Below are positions 1-9,124 of a stretch of 64,000 nt of DNA, one piece after another. The first letter of the stretch is position 1; every line of letters begins with the position of its first letter. Under the pieces are notes generated by a model that made no database searches, was not told the origin of the DNA, and saw only the letters and a program-made list of their open reading frames with translations. The stretch spans positions 12,053 through 76,052 of the forward strand of contig JAJDVB010000178.1 in assembly GCA_022826345.1 (NCBI GenBank). Reading direction: 5' to 3'. This DNA comes from Alphaproteobacteria bacterium (GTDB lineage Bacteria > Pseudomonadota > Alphaproteobacteria > UBA828). Both the position numbers and the translations under genes were made by a program.

Positions 1-265
1 CAATCGAGTTGCGCAGATAAGTGCCGACCGCGACGGAGTTCCAGGCGTCCGGGTAGTTCTGCCAAAACCACTCCTCGGGCAGGAAACCGCCGCTCGCGAT
101 ATCCGGCTGCGTCTTGAACGAGACCATGAGCATGAAGATCATGGGAAAGATGAAGAAGAGCACCACCGCTGCGGTCCCCGCCCAGCGGGCGAGGGTCCAG
201 AGATCGACAGGCGCCTCCGAGAGCCAGGTACCGCCATCGAACTTTCCGACGCGGGCGGCTCTCAC
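1..265 (-). CDS. MalG-like sugar ABC transporter permease, 3' part outside window
   Basis: Inner-membrane permease half of a carbohydrate-type ABC importer. Only the first 88 residues are present because the gene runs off the left edge. The GTG start at 263-265 overlaps the TGA of the upstream MalF-like gene (GTGA), so the two are translationally coupled. After a polar N-terminus there is one clear membrane segment rich in F, I and M, then a periplasmic stretch (FKTQPDI...EEWFWQNYPDAW) typical of the MalG family. The EAA loop that would contact the ATPase lies outside the window. Family assignment is good; the substrate is unknown. Confidence 0.8.
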   Translation of the reverse strand, partial: MRAARVGKFDGGTWLSEAPVDLWTLARWAGTAAVVLFFIFPMIFMLMVSFKTQPDIASGGFLPEEWFWQNYPDAWNSVAVGTYLRNSI

Positions 266-1218
266 GACAACCTCTTCTCGGCGACATCGTGCGCGGTGGT
301 GAAGGGAATGGTGACGAGGCCCACCACCACCGCGAACATGAGTGTCTGCGCCGCCGCGGCACCGATGTCGAACTGCTGGATCGCCACCCGGTAGATGTAG
401 AAGCTCGAAACCGTCGTCGCTTGGCCCGGCCCGCCGCCGGTCAGTACGAAGACGAGATCGAAGACTTTGAACGCAATCACGAGCTTGAGCACTGCGATGG
501 CGAGCAGCGCCGGCGCCAGCATCGGCAGCGTGATGGACCAGAACATCGCTGGCCCCGACGCGCCGTCCAGCTTCGCCGCCTCGTATATGTCCTCCGGCAG
601 GGTCTGCAGCGCGGCGTAGGTCATCAGCGCGATGAAGGGCGTCCACTGCCACACGTCTGCCAAGCACACGAAGGGGAACGCCATGGTGGGCGAGCCCAGG
701 AAACTCACCGGCTGGCTGAAGAGCGCCATGTCCATGAGGAAGCTGTTGAGCCAGCCGCCCTTGGGCATCAGCAGCAGCTGCCACATGACGGCGACGGTGA
801 TCGGCGGTGTCATCAGCGGCAGGAGAATGAGCGTGCGCAGGATCTGCCGGCCCTTCACGGCACGGTCGATCAGAAGGGCCACGCAAACGCCGAGGATCAC
901 CGATGCCAGCGTCGTCATCAGCGCGAAGATGATGGAGCGGAGCAGGGAGCTGGTGAATTTCGCCTGGTTGATGGAGTCCGTGTAGTGCTCGACGCCGACC
1001 CATCCCCGGAACAGCGTGCCGAGGTTGGAATCGGAGAAGGAGAGGAAAATCAGGTAGATGAAGGGATAAACGGCGAACACGATCAAGCCGCCGATGAGCG
1101 GCATGACCACCGCCCAGCCGATCAGTCTGCGCCGGTCGAGGGTCAACACGCCGGACCAGAGCCCGGCTGCCTTAGACCTTTCGAGAGTGCGCTGCGGCGC
1201 AGAGTCCAGTTCAGCCAT
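262..1218 (-). CDS. MalF-like sugar ABC transporter permease
   Basis: Inner-membrane permease (318 aa) of a CUT1-type ABC importer. There are about six hydrophobic segments, and the cytoplasmic EAA loop is visible near residue 215 (EAAKLDGASGPAMFWSITLP), the contact site for the ATPase. It lies between its binding protein (upstream, ends at 1282) and the MalG-like partner (GTGA overlap). There is no convincing Shine-Dalgarno sequence before the ATG at 1216-1218. Instead a strong hairpin (1231-1272) fills the gap after the binding-protein gene, which may set expression relative to the abundant binding protein. No ATPase gene of this set is visible; it may lie past the left edge or be shared. 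Confidence 0.88.
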   Translation of the reverse strand: MAELDSAPQRTLERSKAAGLWSGVLTLDRRRLIGWAVVMPLIGGLIVFAVYPFIYLIFLSFSDSNLGTLFRGWVGVEHYTDSINQAKFTSSLLRSIIFALMTTLASVILGVCVALLIDRAVKGRQILRTLILLPLMTPPITVAVMWQLLLMPKGGWLNSFLMDMALFSQPVSFLGSPTMAFPFVCLADVWQWTPFIALMTYAALQTLPEDIYEAAKLDGASGPAMFWSITLPMLAPALLAIAVLKLVIAFKVFDLVFVLTGGGPGQATTVSSFYIYRVAIQQFDIGAAAAQTLMFAVVVGLVTIPFTTAHDVAEKRLS

Positions 1219-1230
1219 AACGGGAGGAGG

Positions 1231-1272
1231 GGGCGGCCGCAGCCAGGATAGTCCCTGAGCGTGCGGCCGCCC
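1231..1272 (-). promoter_or_regulatory. hairpin between binding-protein and permease genes (sugar ABC)
   Basis: Perfect 11-bp inverted repeat: GGGCGGCCGCA at 1231-1241 and TGCGGCCGCCC at 1262-1272, with a 20-nt loop that can form a small inner CAGG/CCTG stem. It begins 9 nt after the stop of the binding-protein gene on the minus strand. No T-tract follows, so an mRNA-stabilising or attenuating hairpin is more likely than a full terminator. Confidence 0.7.
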
Positions 1273-1281
1273 GCTTCATGG

Positions 1282-2613
1282 CTAGCCGAGGATGTCCTCC
1301 CAGGCAGCCTGGGCATCGCCCATGGCCTGCTCGACGGTCTTGTCGCCGGCCATCATCAGGCCAAGCTCGTCCGTGAGCGACTGCATGAGCTTGGGCGATT
1401 CCGGCTTCGTCGGCCAGGGGAAGGCGTCGTCGATAGCCTGTTCCACGGCGTCCGCCTGCAACGGTGCGAAGTCGCGGTAGGCCGGCATCGCGGAGCGCCG
1501 GGTCGGGTCCACACCTGTGGTGTTGTCGGTGAGCACGCGGACGTGGAAGTCCTTGCTCGACGACATGCGCACGAATTCCCACGCCATCTCGGGATTGTGC
1601 GACCCGGACGAGACGCCGAAGGACCAGCCCGCGTTCATCGCCGGCCGGTTGACCGTATTGGAGCCAGCGACCGGCATGGGCACGACGCCCCACTTGTCGA
1701 CGATCTGACTCTGGTTCGCGTCCTGTGCCCAGGTGCCGAGGTCGGTCCAGAACTCGATCATGGCGGCGCCACCGCTCAGGAACACAGGGATCGAGTTGCC
1801 GAACTCGGTCTCCAACGGCGTCGGCACCGCCGAGGGGCCGGCCTCCAGCATGGTTTGCGCCGCGCCGATCGCGGCGTCGCTGGTGAGCGCCGGCGCGCCA
1901 TTGGCGTCGAGGAAGTCGCCGCCGTAGCCGCCCAGACGGTTCGCGTAGGTCGAGCAAAGGATGATCGGGAACTGCTTGCACATGAGCAAGGCGCCGTAGA
2001 CGCCGTTGGCCGATTCGGCGTCCGTCACCGCCTTGGCCACCGCATTGTATTCGTCCCAAGTTGCCGGCGGCTGCAGCCCGTTCCGGTCGAGAATTTCTTT
2101 ATTATAGAAGAGAACGTGGGTGTCGCCGTCGTAGGGCAGGCCGTAACGGCGTCCATCGACCAGGGTGTAGGCGTCGTAGAGCGCACCGAGGAAGTCGGCG
2201 GGGTCGATGTCAGCCTCCTCCGCCGCGATGCGGTCGGTGATGTCGGCGAGCACGCCGTCCCGCACCAGCGCCTCCTTGTCGACATACCAATACTGGAAGA
2301 CGTCGATCTCGTTGGTGCCGGACATCACGTCGAGCGTCGACTGGGCCGTGATCTGGTCGTAGGGGACCTTCACCCCTTCGACAGTGGCGCCGGTCAGCTC
2401 GGTGAATCCCTCGGAGAGCGGCTTGATCGAGCCTGCGTGCGGATTGATGATCATGAAGCGCAGGGTCTCGCCGGACCAGTCCGACGCCTGCGCGCCCGAC
2501 GCAAACGCGCCTGAACCTGCAGCGGTCAGCGCAGCAGCGCCTGCCGCCGTACCCTTAAGAAAAGACCGCCGTGAGAGCGGTGCTCCCGACCAGCTTGTCT
2601 TGTGGTCACCCAT
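1282..2613 (-). CDS. extracellular sugar-type ABC solute-binding protein, Tat-exported
   Basis: Family 1 extracellular solute-binding protein (443 aa) for the MalFG-like permease. The N-terminus carries a twin-arginine signal (SRRSFLKG) followed by an Ala/Gly-rich hydrophobic core ending near ASGAQA, so it is probably exported folded. The body has features of sugar-binding lobes (NEIDVFQYW, LPYDGDTHVLFYNKEIL, GWSFGVSSGS). An in-frame ATG at 2629-2631 exists, but an AGGAGG lies just inside that extension and 9 nt before the ATG at 2611-2613, so the shorter start is chosen. It is the first gene of the importer operon. The ligand cannot be told from sequence. Confidence 0.87.
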   Translation of the reverse strand: MGDHKTSWSGAPLSRRSFLKGTAAGAAALTAAGSGAFASGAQASDWSGETLRFMIINPHAGSIKPLSEGFTELTGATVEGVKVPYDQITAQSTLDVMSGTNEIDVFQYWYVDKEALVRDGVLADITDRIAAEEADIDPADFLGALYDAYTLVDGRRYGLPYDGDTHVLFYNKEILDRNGLQPPATWDEYNAVAKAVTDAESANGVYGALLMCKQFPIILCSTYANRLGGYGGDFLDANGAPALTSDAAIGAAQTMLEAGPSAVPTPLETEFGNSIPVFLSGGAAMIEFWTDLGTWAQDANQSQIVDKWGVVPMPVAGSNTVNRPAMNAGWSFGVSSGSHNPEMAWEFVRMSSSKDFHVRVLTDNTTGVDPTRRSAMPAYRDFAPLQADAVEQAIDDAFPWPTKPESPKLMQSLTDELGLMMAGDKTVEQAMGDAQAAWEDILG

Positions 2614-2622
2614 CGATTGAAT

Positions 2623-2628
2623 CCTCCT
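2623..2628 (-). promoter_or_regulatory. Shine-Dalgarno AGGAGG deciding the binding-protein start
   Basis: A perfect AGGAGG on the minus strand, 9 nt before the ATG at 2611-2613. It lies inside the six-residue extension that would follow the alternative ATG at 2629-2631, so it argues for the shorter protein. Confidence 0.75.
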
Positions 2629-2851
2629 CATGAGCCGTGTTCGGTTGTGCTGCGATAAGGCCTTGCCTTGCTTCCAATAGGGGATGCACGCGCGCCCATC
2701 AACTCAAAACGGGATACAATGCGCTCTTGGAGGCGTCTGAACCGATGAGTTGGTCAGACTGCCTTGACGTGTCCGCGAAAGTTTCGTGAATATCCCTTCC
2801 GGCTGCGCGGAAGAACGCGGTGACAGCATCCATCACCGGGAACGGGAACTG

Positions 2852-4465
2852 ATGGGCAAGGGAGACGGCGGCGGGGCGGCGGCCGCCGGGGATGGCGGTC
2901 CTACACTTGAGGTCGAGCTGACGCTCGGCGGCGATCCCGACGCCCTCGATCGCGGTTGGCGCGCAGCGGTTCCTGCGAATGGAGGCGGAACCGCCCAGCG
3001 GCTGCGTAGCACCTATTTCGACACCGGCGACTTTCGCCTGCGTCGGCGGGGCTTCACGCTGCGCATTCGTGAGGATGGGGAACGGCTGGTCCAGACCCTG
3101 AAATCCGATGGGCCGTCCTCTGCCGCTGCCGTGCTCAAGCGCAACGAGTGGACCCGCACGGTCAAGAAGCCGGTGCCCAGCCTCCCCATCGCGCCCGATC
3201 CAGCGGTGCGCGATGCGGTGGGACCGCTACGGTCAGCAGAGTTGGCACCGGCGTTCTCCACCGATGTCACGCGGCGCACAGCCACGGTCGAGGTTGCCGC
3301 GCCGGATGACGGCACCGCCCTGATCGAACTCGCGCTCGACAGCGGGGAAATCGAGGCAAGGGGCAGGCGAGACACTGTCTCTGAGTTGGAGCTGGAACTG
3401 ATCGAAGGGCCGGCAAGTGCACTCTACGAGCTCGCCATGACGCTGCAGGCCTCTGCGCCGCTCCGCATACAGACGGCGAGCAAGGCCAAGCGCGGCTACG
3501 TCCTTGCCGGTGGTGAGGGCTACGCCGGCTACAAGGCGCCGGCGCTCGCTCTTGCGCGGGGCATCTCCGCAAACGAGGCCCTGGGCAAGATTTTTCGCGT
3601 GTGTGCCAGTCAGTGCGCGGCGAATCACGATGCAGTGCTGGACCGCAGTGATCCGGAGGGCGTGCACCAGTTTCGTGTCGCGTTGCGCCGGATGCGTTCG
3701 GCTCTCGTGGTCTTCAAGACGGTTCTTCCGCCAGAGCACACTGCCTGGCTGAACAGGGAAGCCAGCCGCCTCATCGACGTGCTCGGCCCGGCACGTGATT
3801 GGGACGTATTCATCACCGAGACGCTCGCGACCGTCCGGGCTGCCCGGCCGGAGGACGAGTCACTGGAGCGTCTTGCCGAAGCGGCCGAAAGGGAACGCGC
3901 CCGCGCCTACGAGCAGGCCGAGGCGCTGCGCGCGCCAGGCTACACGGAGTTCCTGCTGCGCTTCGGCCGGTGGATAGAGACGGCGGGCTGGCGTGACGCT
4001 GCGAACCACGCCGCGCTCGATCAGCCGCTCGCGCAACTTGGGAGGCGCCTGCTCGACAAGCGCCACAAGCGCGTATTGAGGCGCGGGCGCGACTTCGAGC
4101 AACTGTCGGACGCCGACCTGCACCGGCTCAGGATCTCACTCAAGAAACTGCGCTATGCGGGCGAGTTCTTCGCGGCCCAGTTCCCAAACGGCAGGCCGCG
4201 TCCCTACATCAGGGCGTTGCGTCGGCTGCAGGATGACCTCGGCCAGCTCAACGACGCCGCCGTTGCCGAGAGCTGCCTGAAACAGCTCCTCGACGTCCAG
4301 CACAATAGCAGCCATCTCGCCGCTCTTGGAGTGGGCGCCGGACAGGTGATCGGTTGGCACGCTCGTGTCCGCGAAGAAACCCGGGGTCAGCTCACCGAGG
4401 ATTGGCACGCTTTCACTGCCACCGAGCCCTATTGGCGCACCACCGCAGGCGGACTACACGACTGA
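2852..4465 (+). CDS. CYTH-CHAD domain protein
   Basis: Two-domain protein (537 aa). Residues about 16-210 form a CYTH/triphosphate-tunnel domain with rows of charged residues (RLRSTYFDT, FTLRIREDGERLVQTLKS, ELELELIEG). Residues about 230-500 form a helical CHAD domain with its conserved His/Arg helices (VHQFRVALRRMRSAL, LHRLRISLKKLRYAGEFF). CYTH domains bind or hydrolyse triphosphates and CHAD domains bind polyphosphate, so a cytoplasmic polyphosphate-linked role is inferred. The N-terminal signature reads EVELT instead of the usual ExExK, so the metal/triphosphate site may be altered. ATG 2852 is chosen over an upstream in-frame GTG at 2786 because the extra residues are not family-like. Monocistronic. 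Confidence 0.87.
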   Translation: MGKGDGGGAAAAGDGGPTLEVELTLGGDPDALDRGWRAAVPANGGGTAQRLRSTYFDTGDFRLRRRGFTLRIREDGERLVQTLKSDGPSSAAAVLKRNEWTRTVKKPVPSLPIAPDPAVRDAVGPLRSAELAPAFSTDVTRRTATVEVAAPDDGTALIELALDSGEIEARGRRDTVSELELELIEGPASALYELAMTLQASAPLRIQTASKAKRGYVLAGGEGYAGYKAPALALARGISANEALGKIFRVCASQCAANHDAVLDRSDPEGVHQFRVALRRMRSALVVFKTVLPPEHTAWLNREASRLIDVLGPARDWDVFITETLATVRAARPEDESLERLAEAAERERARAYEQAEALRAPGYTEFLLRFGRWIETAGWRDAANHAALDQPLAQLGRRLLDKRHKRVLRRGRDFEQLSDADLHRLRISLKKLRYAGEFFAAQFPNGRPRPYIRALRRLQDDLGQLNDAAVAESCLKQLLDVQHNSSHLAALGVGAGQVIGWHARVREETRGQLTEDWHAFTATEPYWRTTAGGLHD

Positions 4466-4575
4466 TCCTGTCGGAATCCGAAGCATCCGTGTCGCATCGA
4501 AGCCGATGGTCGCCAACTCCGCCATGATATGAGGAGGAGGGGAGGTGGTGCGGCCCGTCAGGGTGCGCGCGCTGA

Positions 4576-4593
4576 CTCTCGCGAAACCGAGAG
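4576..4593 (+). promoter_or_regulatory. small hairpin covering the ribosome-binding region of the dehydrogenase gene
   Basis: CTCTCG at 4576-4581 pairs with CGAGAG at 4588-4593 around a 6-nt loop. The right arm contains the only purine-rich GAGAG at suitable distance from the ATG at 4603, so the hairpin could mask the ribosome-binding site. A much stronger purine run (GGAGGAGGGGAGG) lies about 60 nt upstream of the ATG, with no in-frame start known for it. Confidence 0.35.
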
Positions 4594-4602
4594 AGTTCCG
4601 CC

Positions 4603-7089
4603 ATGCCCGAGATCATGAGGGACGACGACGGCGTGGGCGCCGGCAAGCCGCTCCCCAGCCACGCAAAGGCCGTCGTGATCGGTGGCGGCGTGGTGGGCTG
4701 TTCGATCCTCTTCCATCTCGCCAAGTTCGGCTGGAAGGACGTGATCCTGCTGGAGCGGGAAGAACTCACCGCCGGATCGTCCTGGCACGCGGCCGGGATG
4801 ATTCACACGCTTTCGTCGGATCCCAACATTTCCCGCCTGCAGGGCTACACGATCAATCTCTACAAGGAGATCCAGGAGACCTCGGGTCAGTCCGTCGGCA
4901 TGCACAACACCGGCGGCTTCTATCTCGCCTCCACCAGGGACTGGTACGACTACCTGAAGCGCGAGCGCTCCAAGGCGCGCTACATGGGGCTCGATCAGGA
5001 GTTCATCTCGTTGAAGGAGGCCGCGGAGCGCCATCCCCTGATCGACCCGAAGCACTACTACGCGGCGCTCTGGGACGAGCTCGACGGCGACGTCGACCCC
5101 TCCGGCGCGACCTACGCCTTCGCCAAGTCCGCGCGCGTCCACGGTGCCCAGTATTTCACGCGGACTCCGGTGGTGGAGACCAACCAGCAGCCGGACGGCT
5201 CGTGGGACGTGGTCACACCGCGCGGCACGGTGAACGCCGAGCACATCGTGAACTGCGGCGGGCTCTGGGCGCGCGAGGTGGGGCAAATGGCGGGCGTCGC
5301 GCTCCCGGTCCAGCCGATGGAGCACCACTATCTCATTACCGACACGATCCCCGTGATCGCGGAGAGGATGGGGGAAGGCGGCGCTGGCCATTTGCCGGCG
5401 GGCATCGACTACGAGGCCAACATCTATTTCCGGCAGGAGCGGCATGGCGTCCTGCTCGGCACATACGAGCCCAAGTCCACACCGTGGAACGTCTCCGGCA
5501 CGCCGCTCGACTTTGGCCAGGAGCTGCTGCCGCACGACCTCGACCGCATCGCCGACCGGCTGGAGATGTCGTTCGAGCGCATCCCGGCGCTCGGCGAGGC
5601 GGGGATCAAGGACATCATCTGCGGACCCTTTACCTTCGGTCCCGACGGCAACCCTATGATCGGTCCAGTGCCGGGAGTACGGAACTACTGGGTCGCTGTG
5701 GGCGTCATGGCGGGCTTCTGCCAGGGCGGCGGGGTCGGACGCAGCATGGCCGAGTGGATGATCGACGGCGAGCCTTCGATCGATGTGTGGGCGATGGATA
5801 TCGCTCGCTTCGGCGAGTTCGCGACTCCCGAATGGGGCACGGTCAAGTCGTCAGAGAATTACGAGCGCCGTTTCGTGATGACCTTTCCCAACGAAACCCT
5901 GCCGAAGGGCCGGCGGCAGAAGACCACCGCGCTCTACGACCGGCTGGTCGTCAAGGGCGCGGTGATGGACCAGGGGTTCGGGCTCGAGCACGCGCTCTGG
6001 TTTGCCGACGGGCCGGATGACGCCCACGAGGACCCGTCCTTCCGCCGCTCTCGTGCCCACGAGTACGTCGCGCGTGAAGTGAAGGCGGTGCGCGAGGCGG
6101 TGGGCTGCATCGAGATCGCCAACTATTCCAAGCACGGCTTCGAAGGCCCTGGTGCCCGCACCTTCCTGGATCGCGTGCTGGCCGGCCGCGTGCCGAAGCC
6201 CGGCCGTATCGCGCTGACGCCGATGCTGACGGAGAAGGGCAAGCTCTACGGCGATCTCACAGTCGCGTGCCTAGCGGAAGATCGCTTCCTGCTGGTCGGC
6301 TCAGGGGTCATGCAGGAGGCGCATCGGCGTTGGTTCCAGCAACGCCTCGGCACCGGTGTCGAGTACCAGAATCTCTCAGACGCGTTGCACGGCATCGCGC
6401 TCTCCGGCCCGAACTCGCGCGATCTGCTCGCCCGTATCACGCGCGACGACGTGTCGGCGGAGGCGTTCCGCTTTCGCGATATCCGCCACACTTTCGTCGG
6501 TGGGGTGCCGGCGATCGTGTCGCGGCTCAGCTTCTCCGGTGAGCTCGGCTACGAGATCTATGTTGCGCCGCAGTTCCAGATCGCATTGGCGGAGGCGATC
6601 GAGGACGCCGGTGCCGACCTGGGACTGCGCTGGTACGGGGCGCGGACGCTGATGTCGCTCAGGTTGGAAAAGGCCTGGGGCGTCTGGACACTCGACTATC
6701 GCCCCGACTTCACCGCGGCCGAGAGCGGACTCGACGCCTTCATTCAGTGGGACAAGGAGTTTATCGGCAAGGAGGCGGCGGAAGCCGAGCGACACGAGGG
6801 GCCTGACAGGCGCCTGGTGCCGCTGATCATCGACGCGCCAGCGATAGACGGCGAGCCCATCGACGTTTCGAACGACGAGGCGATCCTGCGAGACGACACG
6901 GCGGTCGGGTATGTGAGCTCCGGCGGCTACGCACATCATGTCGGGCAGTCCATGGCGATGGGCTATGTGCCGACCGAATTTGCGGTGACCGACGAACGCT
7001 TTGACGTCGAGATCCTGGGCGAGATGTTCCCTGCCCGCGTTCACACCACGCCGCTCTACGATCCCAACGGCGGGAGAATGCGAAGCTGA
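4603..7089 (+). CDS. dimethylglycine/sarcosine dehydrogenase-like FAD and folate-binding protein
   Basis: 828 aa flavoprotein of the DMGDH/SARDH family, which oxidatively demethylates N-methyl amino acids and passes the methyl carbon to tetrahydrofolate. Residues 24-52 form the FAD Rossmann motif (VIGGGVVGCS). SSWHAAGM follows at 59-66, where His62 matches the position carrying covalent FAD in characterised relatives. The DAO domain runs to about residue 400 (GPFTFGPDGNPMIGPVPG), and a GcvT-like folate domain fills about 425-820 (FSGELGYEIYV, GARTLMSLRLEKAW). The Dpp-type importer downstream probably supplies a substrate. Exact substrate (dimethylglycine, sarcosine or another N-methyl compound) is not determined. 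Confidence 0.88.
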   Translation: MPEIMRDDDGVGAGKPLPSHAKAVVIGGGVVGCSILFHLAKFGWKDVILLEREELTAGSSWHAAGMIHTLSSDPNISRLQGYTINLYKEIQETSGQSVGMHNTGGFYLASTRDWYDYLKRERSKARYMGLDQEFISLKEAAERHPLIDPKHYYAALWDELDGDVDPSGATYAFAKSARVHGAQYFTRTPVVETNQQPDGSWDVVTPRGTVNAEHIVNCGGLWAREVGQMAGVALPVQPMEHHYLITDTIPVIAERMGEGGAGHLPAGIDYEANIYFRQERHGVLLGTYEPKSTPWNVSGTPLDFGQELLPHDLDRIADRLEMSFERIPALGEAGIKDIICGPFTFGPDGNPMIGPVPGVRNYWVAVGVMAGFCQGGGVGRSMAEWMIDGEPSIDVWAMDIARFGEFATPEWGTVKSSENYERRFVMTFPNETLPKGRRQKTTALYDRLVVKGAVMDQGFGLEHALWFADGPDDAHEDPSFRRSRAHEYVAREVKAVREAVGCIEIANYSKHGFEGPGARTFLDRVLAGRVPKPGRIALTPMLTEKGKLYGDLTVACLAEDRFLLVGSGVMQEAHRRWFQQRLGTGVEYQNLSDALHGIALSGPNSRDLLARITRDDVSAEAFRFRDIRHTFVGGVPAIVSRLSFSGELGYEIYVAPQFQIALAEAIEDAGADLGLRWYGARTLMSLRLEKAWGVWTLDYRPDFTAAESGLDAFIQWDKEFIGKEAAEAERHEGPDRRLVPLIIDAPAIDGEPIDVSNDEAILRDDTAVGYVSSGGYAHHVGQSMAMGYVPTEFAVTDERFDVEILGEMFPARVHTTPLYDPNGGRMRS

Positions 7090-7298
7090 TATGCATTCCT
7101 GGACATCGCAAATCGCCAACCAATGGGTGCCGGACGGCGACACGCTCTCCCCCCAACGGTGCAAGGGGCGACAGGGCATCGGCGATGGGCTAGGCTTGGT
7201 CGGCCAGTTCGTTTCGGGCGGGGAGAATGGGGCCGCGTATCTCTTTCCAAGAGCGGTGCAGCGGTGCCGGCACAGAGCAACACTTGGAGGAAAAGCAG

Positions 7299-9026
7299 AT
7301 GAAAGACAGAAAAGTTCTAAGCCGTGATCCGAGGCGCTACACGCTGCCGTCGGAGCGCGCGTTGGGCGCCGATACGCATTCCTACCTGCCCGAGCTCTGC
7401 GATCAGTTGCAGACAGGCAAGATCAACCGGCGCGAGTTCCTGCGCCATGCGACGCTGCTCGGCGTGGCTGCCGGCACGGCCTATGCCATGGCCGGCGTAC
7501 CTGGCGGTGACGTGATCGGCTCCGCCAAGGCCGACGAGGGAACGCCCAAGGCTGGCGGCGTGCTCAAGGTCTCACAGCGGGTGCAGGCGATGGACGACCC
7601 GGCCATCTTCGACTGGGTCGAGAGATCGAACGTTGCCCGCTTCATGGTGGAGCATCTGTCCCGGACCCGGTCGGACAACATCACGGTCCCCTACCTCGCC
7701 GAGAAGTGGGAGGCCTCTGACGACCTCGCGACCTGGGTCTTCCATCTGCGCCAGGGCATCACCTGGTCGAACGGCGACGCCTTCACTGCCGCCGATGTCG
7801 CCCACACGGTGAGCCGCTGGCTCGACCCGGCTGTCGGCTCGTCCAACCTGGGGCTCTTCGGTGCCATGGTCGAGGCAGATTCGGAAGGCGTGAAGCGGGG
7901 CATCGCCAACGCCATCGAGGTGATCGACGATCACACCATCCAGTTCAACCTGAAGCAGCCTGATCTGGCCATGCCGGAGAAGTTCTACAACTACCCGACC
8001 GCCATCGTGCATAGGGGCTTCGGCGTGGACTACGATGCCGATCTCGCCGCGAACCCGATCGGCACCGGCCCGTTCGAGCTGGTCCGGAACGACGTGGGCG
8101 AGGCCGCCATCCTCAGGAAGGCGCGGGATTGGTGGGCCGGCCCCTTCTACCTGGACGAGATCCACTACTACGACCACGGCGAGGACACCAACGCCTGGGT
8201 CGCGGCACTTGCTTCGCAGCAGGTAGACATGATCTACCGCCTGCCCAGCGATGCCCACGAGGCGGTGGCGGCGCTGCCCTTCGTGGACATCCACTCGACG
8301 ACGACGGCGCAGACTGCGGTTATGCGGTTCCGCGTCACTGAGGCGCCCTTCGACAATCTCAAGCTGCGCCAGGCGGTGGCGGCCTGCATGGATCACGCGG
8401 AGCTGCTGGAGAAGTCCTTCCAGGGTCGCGGCCAGATCGCTGAGAACCACCACGTCTGCCCGATCCATCCCGAGTATGCGGAACTGCCGCCGCTCAAGCG
8501 GGACATCGAGAAGGCGAAGGCGCTCCTGGCCGAGGCCGGTTATCCCGATGGAATCACCATCGAGATCGCCAATGGCGACACCGAGGGCCCGTGGATGACC
8601 GACGCCTGCGCGATCTTCAAGAACCAGGCTGCGCCGGCCGGCATCAACATCGATATCAACAAGATGCCGGCGAACCAGTACTGGGAGGTCTGGGACAAGG
8701 CGCCGTGGGGTTACACGGCGTGGACGCACCGCCCGCTCGGCACCAAGGTGCTGGGGCTCGCCTACCGGGCCGGCGTGCCTTGGAACGAATGCGCCTACGA
8801 CAACCCGGCGTTCGATGCGGCTCTGGACGAGGCCGACGCCACGTTCGACGTCAATGAGCGCAAGAAGAAGATGGCCGTCTGCCAGAAGATCCTGCAGGAC
8901 GATGCAATCATCCCGCAGCCGTTCTGGCGCTCGGTGTACAAGGCGGCAAACAAGAAGGTGAAGGGCCTGAAGGTGCACCCCACCTTCTATCACCAGTTCC
9001 ACGAAGTGTGGTTGGACGACGCTTGA
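7299..9026 (+). CDS. family 5 (peptide/opine-type) ABC solute-binding protein
   Basis: Periplasmic binding protein (575 aa) of the DppA/OppA family. An N-terminal RREFLR twin-arginine motif about 45 residues in, followed by an Ala/Gly-rich hydrophobic segment ending near the SAKADEG region, suggests Tat export. Family 5 signatures follow: LAEKWEASDDLATWVFHLRQ, FTAADVAHTVSRWLDP, NPIGTGPFELV. The ATG at 7299 has a GGAGG 9 nt upstream and is preferred to the in-frame start at 7227. It is the first gene of a five-gene run (binding protein, two permeases, fused ATPase, M24 protein). A betaine- or amino-acid-derived ligand is inferred from the neighbours only. Confidence 0.9.
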   Translation: MKDRKVLSRDPRRYTLPSERALGADTHSYLPELCDQLQTGKINRREFLRHATLLGVAAGTAYAMAGVPGGDVIGSAKADEGTPKAGGVLKVSQRVQAMDDPAIFDWVERSNVARFMVEHLSRTRSDNITVPYLAEKWEASDDLATWVFHLRQGITWSNGDAFTAADVAHTVSRWLDPAVGSSNLGLFGAMVEADSEGVKRGIANAIEVIDDHTIQFNLKQPDLAMPEKFYNYPTAIVHRGFGVDYDADLAANPIGTGPFELVRNDVGEAAILRKARDWWAGPFYLDEIHYYDHGEDTNAWVAALASQQVDMIYRLPSDAHEAVAALPFVDIHSTTTAQTAVMRFRVTEAPFDNLKLRQAVAACMDHAELLEKSFQGRGQIAENHHVCPIHPEYAELPPLKRDIEKAKALLAEAGYPDGITIEIANGDTEGPWMTDACAIFKNQAAPAGINIDINKMPANQYWEVWDKAPWGYTAWTHRPLGTKVLGLAYRAGVPWNECAYDNPAFDAALDEADATFDVNERKKKMAVCQKILQDDAIIPQPFWRSVYKAANKKVKGLKVHPTFYHQFHEVWLDDA

Positions 9027-9037
9027 GCAACCAGCGG

Positions 9038-9097
9038 CACGGGCGTCTGCGGGCTCCCGCGCCGCGTCCTTTTGCGCTGCGGGGAGCTGCGCCCGTG
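9038..9097 (+). promoter_or_regulatory. long stem-loop between binding-protein and permease genes (Dpp-type)
   Basis: Outer arms CACGGGCG (9038-9045) and CGCCCGTG (9090-9097) are perfect. Inner arms GCTCCCGC (9053-9060) and GCGGGGAGC (9079-9087) pair with one bulge. It starts 11 nt after the binding-protein stop and ends 27 nt before the permease start. There is no T-run at its 3' side, so a processing or stability element is the preferred reading. Confidence 0.65.
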
Positions 9098-9124
9098 GGC
9101 ACTGTCTGACGGCTGGAGCCAGTC

